From: Pollenia angustigena
Lineage: Eukaryota; Arthropoda; Insecta; Diptera; Polleniidae
DNA: 64,000 bases
Direction of reading: 5' to 3'
Assembly: GCA_930367215.1 (NCBI GenBank)
Contig: OV884059.1
Span: 222,765,803-222,829,802, forward strand
In this document: in pieces, positions 56,468 through 64,000 of the stretch
How the letters are laid out: every line of letters starts with the position of its first letter
Numbering within the stretch: the stretch's first letter is position 1
Translations under genes and position numbers: made by a program
Notes under the pieces: generated by a model
What the model was told of the DNA's origin: nothing
Database searches by the model: none
The model's input: the letters and a program-made list of their open reading frames with translations, nothing else

Positions 56468-56610
56468 GGGGTCTAATCACCGCATACGATATCGAGCAAA
56501 ATTAATCGAAAGTATTTATTTTAGTATCATGAAACTCGATATCGAATGAAATGTATTGAATTTAAAAAACAACATTCGATATCGAGTTTTCATTCGATAC
56601 GTCAGTTAAA
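56468..56610. mobile_element. Element S, copy 1 (left part)
   Basis: Begins GGGGTCTAATCACCGCATAC followed by repeats of CGATATCGA. It matches copy 2 at 59892 until ~56605, after which the right part is missing. Confidence 0.65.
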
Positions 56611-57584
56611 GATTCATTAACTCCGCTTTCTATGCGTCATACTTTGCGTGCCACTTCAATTTATTAGAATTTCTATAAAAGTTATAAAAAAAACTACGGT
56701 AATTAAAAAAAAGAAACTTAGACGAAAATTACTTTCGATTTCAATTTAACTTGATTTCGATTTCCCGAACATGACCGTATATGTGGCGCGCAAAATAGAA
56801 AGGGACCTAAGGGTTTTGTTTAGGAGAGCCATTTTGTCTTTGTATCTTTGGTGTACCATCACTGAGCGTGTTGGTATTGGTCTCATTTGAAAGCGACACA
56901 CCTCAACCTTGTTGGTCAACCTTGAAAACGCTCGTTGGTCGTCCCTACCTCTTGTTTTGTGCAGTTGGTTTTTACTGTTCCCTTTCTCTACGCGCTGTCA
57001 CATGTTTTGCTTAAAAATCAATTCAATTTCTCACAACATCAAAGAAACGTCTTGGAAATTTCTTTTCGTTTCCTAAAAAAACAACAAAGTTGTTTTGTTG
57101 TCTACATTAATCATTTCTTTGTTGCAAACTGCACCACTTGCAGTTGGCAAAAACAGATGGTTTTATAAGATTTTTTTTTTTTAATTATAAATAAACAAAT
57201 TAAATATTTTTTCTATTTTTAAAATAAGTAATTTACAGTTGTAAATGCTTTAACAATAAATTTTTAAATATTTATTTAAAAAATTTTTCTGTTTTGTTTA
57301 AAAACATTGTTTATTTAACTAAAATGTAAACAAAATACGCCAGGAATTACACTGAAAGAAATATGGCTATTAATTGGGATAGAAATTAGTATTAAAAATA
57401 GGCAAAACATAAACAATAATATGATAATCAGGGCAAGTTATTAAAAGCACAAAAAAAAAAAAAATTGAAAAAATACCTTAAAAAATATCCCCTAATAGTT
57501 TTCGATTATTGTAAAACAATGATAATATGTAAATTATTCAAACTTTTCAATATCATATGTAAATTATTCAAATTTTTTAGACAG
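56611..57584. other. Unassigned AT-rich stretch
   Basis: No recognised product in the 77-codon frame at 56935-57168. CACTGAAAGAAATATG at ~57351 resembles the left end of the element at 50170 without a partner end. Confidence 0.25.
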
Positions 57585-58480
57585 CATATTGATTCCGCGT
57601 TAAATATAGTCCTCAGTGTTTAGGGCCTTATTAGGCCAACTTTTGATAGCCTGTTCTAAAGTGAAGCGTAAAATAAAAAAAAGGCAGTCGGACAGTCCAG
57701 GATCTGGTATATAAGTAGGGTGAGGCAAGACCTTATAACTCCTTTTTTTTTAACAGTCTTGAACTAATCGGTTATATGTGGCCGACTGTTGTCATAATGT
57801 AATATTCCACCCGGGGTATGTAGGGAAAAATTTTAGTGCTACATTTTCTTGAAAAATTATATTAAGTCAATACGTGGAATTCGGCAGAGTTCAAAGTCCA
57901 CATATCTCTTTAGAGCGCGGCTTTCCAATGTTCTATCTGATACTACGGAAGTCAGTAGCCCCGGAGAAATGGCTCCGATGTGACTATTGGATAGAGTGGA
58001 GCACGTGATGGTTGTGGTTTATACCCAAAGTCGCTGAAAGGAATATCATAAAAATTCAGTTCCAAAGGCTGATTTTCGACCACTTGAGGGGAAGTTCAGC
58101 TGGCTGGCATATCTCTCAATGTGCAGTTGCTATTTCAAAGAGGTTTGATAGCTCCAGTTACTAAACAAGGTGTTATACACTTAATTTGATGCACGCAGGG
58201 GCTGTTGCTAAATGCATTGTTTGTCGTCCATTGCTTATAACAAAAGGGGCGATGCTCAAATACAATTTTTACCTATAACGGCGGCATCTCTGGTCTCATA
58301 TTCCGGCCGTTTTTCAGCCAAACAAATCAACAGTGTTCGGCACGTATAACCAGTGATTGTATTTCCCGTTTTTCGTAGCTTATAACAAAAGCAACCTTCT
58401 GCTTCCACCGAATATAAGGCATTAACTTTGTCGCAAATTAAAAGCATTTACTCGCCTTCATCTTCAACAATTTTTGGCTG
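57585..58480 (-). pseudogene. Mariner transposase fossil, DD34D type, split by repeat R
   Basis: Minus strand, upstream part (58447-58262): TGYTCRTLLICLAEKRPEYE followed by TRDAAVI, equal to the segment before the second catalytic Asp in classic mariners (L--ALAEKRPEL-NR--V). After ~430 bp of inserted repeat R, the downstream part (57830-57590) reads GGILHYDNSRPHI (second Asp), then after a frameshift LPHPTYIPDPGLSDC (third Asp) and TLEQAIKSWPNKALNTEDYI. Spacing between the two Asp codons is ~34 codons, the mariner DD34D pattern. Stops, a frameshift and the insertion make it dead. The HTH half and TIRs were not found. Confidence 0.75.
57835..58262. repeat. Repeat R, copy 2, inserted in the mariner fossil
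   Basis: Shares ordered phrases with 17270-17760 (GAGTTCAAA, GCGCGGCTTTCC, TTCTATCTGATAC, AAGGCTGATTTTCGACCACT, GCAGTTGCTATT, CTAAACAAGG). Its limits are set by where the mariner reading stops and resumes, within ~20 bp. Confidence 0.55.
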
Positions 58481-58611
58481 ACTTGGGTGATATTTTACTT
58501 TTGCGTCAAAATTTCCTCTTCTTAGCTACACAAATCTGTTGCACGTAAACATTGGTTAAACATATTAAGGGCAAGCTTCGGTGATGAGCTTATGTACTTC
58601 ACCTGCACTTT

Positions 58612-59880
58612 TTTATACCCTTCACCACAGGTGGAAAAGGGTATATATAAGTTTGTCATTCCGTTTGTAATTTCTACAATATTGATCTTAGACCCTATAA
58701 AGTATATATATTCTGGGTCCTTCTGAGGAGAGAAGTTGATTTAACGATATCCGTCCGTCCGTCTGTCCGTCTTACGTTTGATATGTGTTTTCCGGAGACT
58801 CCAGACATGATAGCGACTACGTTGTTTTACATTTATGGCACATAGAGTCCACCATTTCTTGCTATTGAAATTCAGCCAGATCGGTCCAACAATGGCTGAG
58901 ATATGACCAAAAAACCACGACTGCCTCTAATTTTTCCAAAAAATCCCTTGTGGTTGTTGTATTTGTATTACTTTTTTCTGTATATCTGGAGAATGGCAAG
59001 AGCCAAAGCTTTAAATTAGGTACATATATTTAGGTTATAAATACAAACCATCTTACAAAATGTGGGCGGGATTGGAGAAGTAGGCGTGGTACCTCTCATA
59101 CAAAAAGTATTAAAAATTGTATAAAAACCTGAATTTTTTGACTGTAGTATGACCTATGGTTACGCTTTATATATCAGAAGATCGGAAATTTTTAATAGAA
59201 AATATTTTCTGAAAAACTCGGGAAAATCGGTTCAGATACGAAAAAGTTATGACCAAAATATTAATTTTTTTTTGAAAAATACCCATTTTCAGGAACTATA
59301 GATCTTCCCGAGTCCACGTTTTATAGCCAAAATAACTGGCAAATTCTTTTTTAACACGTCGGTATATAAATCTGTCAAATCGGTTAAGAAATAGCAGAGT
59401 TATGACCAAAATACTGAAATCCCAAAAATTACACTTTTTTTTTTTTAATTAAGATTGTTTTTTATACCCTTCACCGAAGGTCCTACACCCTCTAAAGTAT
59501 ATATATTCTGGGTCCTTATGCAAAGCGAAGTTCAAATCCGGTTGTCGTCTCTTCTTCCAATCCCCTCACCACCCCTTCGTATTTGTTTACATATACATCA
59601 TAATGCCCAATTTGATTTTCGTTATCACCCTTCTTTATTATTTCATATATTTGACGAAATAATTTTAACAAATAGAAACTAAAAACGATTTAAAAAAAAT
59701 ATTTACCAGTTTTCGCTTTTTAAATTTCATTTATAATGAAGTTTTAAGTATTGTAAATATGTATGTATATGTATATGTAAAAATTATTGAGTTGCTCTCT
59801 ATTCTACTCGCACAATGGTGAAGGGTATATAAGATTCGGCACAGCGGAATATAGCACTCTTACTTGTTTTTTGTAAAATT
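58612..59880. repeat. Long fly interspersed repeat (TATACCCTTCACC family), opposite orientation
   Basis: The left end TTTTATACCCTTCACCACAG leads to AAAGTATATATATTCTGGGTC and CCGTCCGTCCGTCTGTCC. A single copy of the 142-bp minisatellite unit (reverse complement) covers ~58960-59100. A second internal TATACCCTTCACCGAAGG start lies at 59463, and the right end GGTGAAGGGTATATAAGATT, CGGCACAGCGGAATATAGC, CTTACTTG closes it at ~59875. The 75-codon frame at 59455-59682 is read-through. Confidence 0.65.
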
Positions 59881-59891
59881 TAAAAATAACG

Positions 59892-60115
59892 TAACCGCAT
59901 ACGATATCGAGCAAAATTGATCGAAATTATTTAATTTGGTATCATGAAACTCGATATCGAATGAAATGTATTGAATTTGAAATAATAGCATTCGATATCG
60001 AGTAACTCGACATTACATTTATCGAGTTTTCGTTTGATATGTCAGTGTCTATTGTATGCAAAAAAATTCGATAGTTTATTCGATACGATAGTATCGAATG
60101 CGGTGATTAGACCCC
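59892..60115. mobile_element. Element S, copy 2 (right part)
   Basis: Starts inside the left end (ACCGCATACGATATCGAGC) and continues to an intact right end, GCGGTGATTAGACCCC, the inverse of copy 1's left end. Multiple CGATATCGA palindromes. Together the copies define an element of ~230-240 bp. Confidence 0.65.
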
Positions 60116-60566
60116 TGGTCGGGATGAGAAAATTTCGAGTCACTTATGACTCACGTTTAAATCAACTATTCGAATATTCGTCATTTTCGAATAAAAAACT
60201 GTTGTCCCCCTTTTTTCATTTAAGTAACACTTATGTTATTTAAGACACAAACCATAGGGAAACGACTAGGCAAAACAGAAAAAAATTGTCTCTAAATCTC
60301 TAAAAAAAAAAACAGTAAAGTACAACAAGTTAGTGCATCGTATTTTACCGTGAACAGTACACATACACATTCTATATAAGAATACAAAATAAAAAGGTCG
60401 AAGAAATAAAAAATTTAATTTAATAAAAAATAAATTTTTTTTTTGTTCTTGTAAATTTGTACAAAATATAGTACACAACGATTGTGAATTGGCGAGCAAC
60501 AAGTTTAAAACTTGCTAAAGCGGATGTGGAGTGCTTTGAGGGTAATTATGTTGTATTTTTTGTGAA
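60116..60566. other. Unassigned stretch
   Basis: No supported feature. Confidence 0.25.
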
Positions 60567-60910
60567 GTGAACATTTAGCTAATGTGCTCTGTTTTTTTAA
60601 TGTATGCGTAGTAAACGTTTAATGTTCTTGTTTTTTCAAAGATAAAAGTTCACTACGCATACGCTAAAAACAGAACACGTTAGCTTACAGTTAATTATTC
60701 GTTCACTAACAAATACAGAACAAGTACGCTACAAAAACACTAGACGTACGCTAAAACAAGATCAGTAAATTATTTTAGTGTTTGTGTCATCAGCTTACAA
60801 TCGTTGTGAACCGTAAATTGTTTCTGAACAGATTCACATGCAGAGAACATATGATTTAGTGTTTGTGTTTTCAAAAAATACACTACGTTAGTGTACAATT
60901 TTTTTTCGAA
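60567..60910. repeat. Inverted-repeat cluster with TAGCGTA/ACGCTA words
   Basis: A ~40-bp hairpin (60567-60612 with 60646-60686; GCTCTG...CAGAAC and GCGTAGTAAAC...GTTCACTACGC) is followed by further ACGCTA, CGTTAG and AGTGTTTGTG words in both orientations to ~60900. Probably a decayed MITE cluster. Confidence 0.45.
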
Positions 60911-61539
60911 CTCTGCGTGTGAAGTTTCAACAACAACTGAAAACAGTGTTTTTCTCTGTCTCTGTCTCTCTCGCGAGAGGGGACGAAAGAATAGCATTGG
61001 GTACAGTCCTGCCCGTTCTTGGAAATTCTCTTATGTTTTTAATTAATAAATATCAACCGAAGTTAGACGTGATTTTAATACTTCTTTTAATTTTTTTTTT
61101 TTATTTAGAAATATTAAAAGCAGAAAAATGATGATCAAGTAAAGGAAAACATTTCAATGTATTGCCACGAATGAAAGTTAGAAAAAGAATTAAACTTACG
61201 AAAGAAAACTTTTATAATATGAATCGTGACTTTGTTACTCAATTGATAATTAAATTGTTTTTCTTGTACTGGGAAACTAAATTAACAAAATGTGGTCATA
61301 TTAACAAAAACATATTCCAAATTATTTTTTTTTTTTTTTTTTGGAAATGTTGGCTTTCATTGGTGCCGTTAAGAAACTTTTTTGAAACCAATGAAGTTTT
61401 CTTAAATTTATTTACAAATGATTGTTTATGAAATTAAAATAAAAATGTTCGTTTAGAAATTTATATTGAAAACAAAAATATATATGAGTTTTTTTTTGTT
61501 GTTTTGATGTTAAATTCCCAAACAAAAATTTTTATTTAA
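60911..61539. other. Unassigned AT-rich stretch
   Basis: Frames at 60919-61131 and 61162-61431 run into homopolymer T tracts and have no recognised motif. Confidence 0.25.
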
Positions 61540-61640
61540 GTGCGGTTTCCACAGTAAAATTTATATGAAAAGCACTCAGTTTTTTTAAGTGCTTTTCATA
61601 TAAAATTTTCTAAACTTCACTTGTATTGTGGAAACCGCAC
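61540..61640. mobile_element. Hairpin MITE, 101 bp
   Basis: GTGCGGTTTCCACA (left) pairs with TGTGGAAACCGCAC (right); an inner stem TATGAAAAGCACT...AGTGCTTTTCATA closes a ~12-base loop. TTTAA lies before and ATTAA after, so TAA or TTAA may be the target. Confidence 0.7.
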
Positions 61641-61933
61641 ATTAAACAAAAAAAAAAAAAAAATGTTTTCCTTGTGAACATTAATTTTCTTTCTCAATTC
61701 TTTCACTTTTATTTTGTTTTGCTCATACTCTTACGAAAACCTATACGTTGCGGAAAATCAAACCCGTTTTTCTTAATTTGCTTTTGTATAAATAGGTAGC
61801 CTTACGTATCGTTACGTTATGAATGAACCTGATAAAATTAAAAATATTTAAATATTTTTAACGTTTGTTTACGTTGGTCGTCAGAGCGCATATTCCATCA
61901 ACGCACACAACGTTTTCTTTTAATTATTTTATA

Positions 61934-62801
61934 TCGGGTGATTTTTTAGCTATTATCTTTTTGGCAACACTGGTTTAAACAGCTGACGCTTGTTTCGTGT
62001 TTTGTTTCACTGTCAAACATCTTCAGTTTGGTCTATAATTTAACCATGAATCGTCTTATAAACGAACAACGCTATCAAAATGCGTGCTCTGTTAAGAAAG
62101 TTCATCGCGCGTTTCTTGTGTTCAGCGACGAAGCTCATTTTTGGCTCAAAGGGTACGTTAATGAGCAGAATTGTTGATTTTGGAGTGAAGATCAGCCAAA
62201 AGCATTACAAGAGCTACCAATGCATCCAGAAAAAGTCACAGTTAGGTGCGGTTTATGGGCTGGTGGCATCATTGGACCGTACTGTGAATGGTGAGCGCTA
62301 CCGTGAGATGATATCCAACTTTTTTTTTGCCCAAAATGCAAGAGCTTGACTTGCATGAAATGTGGTTTCAACAAGACGGTGCCACATGCCATACAGCACG
62401 CTTAACAATGGACTTATTGAGAGGCGAGTTCGGTGAACATTTTTTTTTACTTTCGGGTCCGGTCGATTGGCCGCCTAGATCGTGCGATTTAACGCATTTA
62501 GACTATTTTTTGTGAGGCTATGTTAAAGCTCATGTCTATACACACATGCCCGCATTGGAAGACAACATTGAAGCATTTATTCATGAGATACCGGCCGAAT
62601 TGTTGGAAAGAGTATGCCAAAATTGGACTAAGCGGATGGACCATTTGAGGCGCAGTCACGGTCAACATTTGCATGAAATAATCTTCAAACATTAAATTAT
62701 ATGGACCGTACTATCGATTCAAATAAAGATTTCATGGATTTTTCTGAATTTTATGTGTTTTTTCTTTAAAACTTTCCTATAGCTGTTAAAAAATCACCCA
62801 T
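61934..62801 (+). mobile_element. Mariner element, DD41D type, both termini present (~868 bp)
   Basis: The left end CGGGTGATTTTTTAGCTATT and right end (inward) TGGGTGATTTTTTAACAGCT are TIRs; TA flanks at 61932-61933 and 62802-62803. The interior is a damaged rosa-type transposase (62046-62694). At ~870 bp it is shorter than a full mariner (about 1.3 kb) because the N-terminal coding half is deleted. Confidence 0.85.
62046..62694 (+). pseudogene. DD41D (rosa-type) mariner transposase, internally deleted and frameshifted
   Basis: Starts with MNRLINEQRYQNACSVKKVH, the normal N-terminus, then jumps directly to FLVFSDEAHFWLKGYVNEQN: the helix-turn-helix region and linker (~130 codons) are deleted in frame. 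SDEAHFW holds the first catalytic Asp. A CGA-to-TGA stop follows at the N-C-stop-FW position. HPEKVTVRCGLWAGGIIGP, a shift, VNGERYREMISN, another shift at a T run, then MQELDLHEMWFQQDGATCH (second Asp) and PPRSCDLTHLDYFL (third Asp) come next. 41 codons lie between the last two Asp. A TGG-to-TGA change after DYFL ends the frame; the C-terminus (RMDHLRRSHGQHLHEIIFKH, ending 62694) is still readable in another frame. Confidence 0.9.
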
Positions 62802-62803
62802 TA

Positions 62804-63650
62804 CAAAACGCACAAATAACAAAAGCTAAAATTTATAAGAAGTCTTTTTTCGTAGTCATCGGTTAAAATTTTGATAAATTTTCTGTTTTCTTTAAACAGA
62901 TTTCAACACCACATGACACGTTTATGCATTTGTAGTAACTAACAACGTTTGAAGTCGACCACAACGTGTAAAAAATTTACGTATAAGTCTTTATTTATAA
63001 AGTACTTTTCGTTCGACTTAAACCTATAACAACTATTTCATACCATAATCAGGCGGCAAAAATTTATTTTGTGTGTGTTTTTTTACTGCTTCATTCAGCA
63101 ATTATAAATCTACACTTGCTTTAGAATATTTTATATTCTGTTTAGAATAAAATTATCATATTTTGTGCTCATAAAAAATAGAAGTAATTAGTTTGAAAAA
63201 AAAAAATCTGCTGGGATTTAATAGATGTATCATATAATTGCAGTTAAATGAAATCGTGTGAAATTAGTAATTGTTTAGTTGCGGGTTGAGTGTTATAAAT
63301 GAGATTTTTTTTTTATAATGGCGAATATAAAATCGGTGAAAGGCTAGTGTAGTTACTTACATATATACATATGTATAATAATAAATAAGGTGTTTAATGG
63401 CTTCATAAAATATTTAAATGCTGACAACTCTTTTTTTTGTTTTTATTTTTATGTTAAATTTCTGACTTTATTATAGCGTTTAGCTAAAGAAAATGACAAA
63501 TTGTGTTAAAAAAAAAATCGCTAAAAAATGCTTGCTTGAATGAGCCTTAGTGATTACCAGGGAAACCAGAAATATGCAATTGCATGTTTTTTCTTGTGCG
63601 ACTAATGATGGCAGAAACAATATATTTATCCGTTTTAGAGCTTTTTATGA
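62804..63650. other. Unassigned AT-rich stretch
   Basis: No supported feature. Confidence 0.25.
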
Positions 63651-63800
63651 ATTTTGGCATCGATTTGTTAGTGCATATTTTTGCATATTTTACCGTTTGC
63701 AGCATTTTTTTGGCATATTTTAGTTAAGAGCCTTTTTGCAGCATTTTTTAGGTTTATAGCGCATATTTTGCCTTTTTAATGCATATTTTGATATATATTC
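63651..63800. repeat. GCATATTTT repeat block
   Basis: GGCATCGATTTGTT (63657) followed by about seven GCATATTTT or GCATTTTTT words in direct orientation. It matches the left block of the hAT element at 45983. Probably one end of another copy, with no transposase in view. Confidence 0.5.
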
Positions 63801-64000
63801 AATTTTTTTAGATGCCTACAAAAGCTTACGCAGCAAATAAAATTTTTTTTTTGAAAATCTGTTACATCAATTTCGACATCTACATTTAATTTTTAGTCTT
63901 AAATTGTAAGACAAAGCAGGCTATCATTAAGGATAAATGTTATGCGATTTATATCTAAACCAATCTTTTAATATTCCGATCGACTCAGAATCACTTTTTA
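63801..64000. other. Unassigned window edge
   Basis: The last bases (GATCGACTCAGAATCACTTTTT) are a typical phrase of the fly TATACCC-family repeats, so another such repeat probably begins here. Confidence 0.4.

Noticed and set aside
62192..62392. Minus-strand protein at 62192
   Set aside because: It is the antisense of the DD41D transposase fossil.

Overview
This is AT-rich, intron- or intergenic-type DNA from a dipteran fly, probably a higher (calyptrate or tephritid-like) fly. The evidence is the repeat content: two fossils of DD41D (rosa-type) mariner transposase, one DD34D mariner fossil, RTE-type LINE fragments, and the fly interspersed repeats that end in TATACCCTTCACC or GTGGAGGGTATA and carry the CCGTCCGTCTGTC stretch and GTGGGCG paragraphs. 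The exact species is not readable from the sequence. I found no intact host gene, no complete tRNA or rRNA gene and no CRISPR array. Every protein similarity I can name is a decayed transposable element (TE) or TE-linked pseudogene.

Layout. 0-21.9 kb: hairpin MITEs, a solo LTR inside an older fly repeat, a DD41D mariner fossil (minus strand), two copies of a CACACAG-ended element, a 1.7-kb palindromic element, an inverted pair of ~330-bp MITEs, a hAT-like MITE with long arms, several short hairpin MITEs, a fly repeat carrying a 142-bp minisatellite, and a perfect 104-bp palindrome whose loop holds a Pol III B-box-like sequence.

21.9-36.5 kb: one ~6.9-kb unit present twice in direct tandem. 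Its last ~5.45 kb shows no difference that I can see between copies, while its first ~2 kb has many substitutions and indels, and copy 1 alone carries an 842-bp CACACAG element. Each unit holds a TA-flanked MITE with twin hairpins, a hAT-like element rich in AACCGGTT, a fossil of an arthropod gene family with a DEQGER motif, and a second hAT-like element; the duplication breakpoint lies inside that second element.

36.5-50 kb: a foldback element, a GGGGAGACC-ended element, a three-layer nest (hAT-like MITE containing an RTE LINE fragment containing a CACACAG element), and a CGGBP1-like hAT transposase fossil. 50-64 kb: a graveyard of RTE LINE fragments on the plus strand with three related TA-flanked MITEs, tRNA-like SINE pieces, a DD34D mariner fossil split by another repeat, a second long fly repeat, and a mariner with both termini and a broken transposase near the right end.

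Nothing here works as a pathway. The interest is genomic: nested insertions with readable target-site duplications give relative dates, and the tandem duplication is a mosaic of diverged and identical sequence that is either recent and unusual or an assembly artefact. All family assignments were made by eye from motifs; none was checked against a database.
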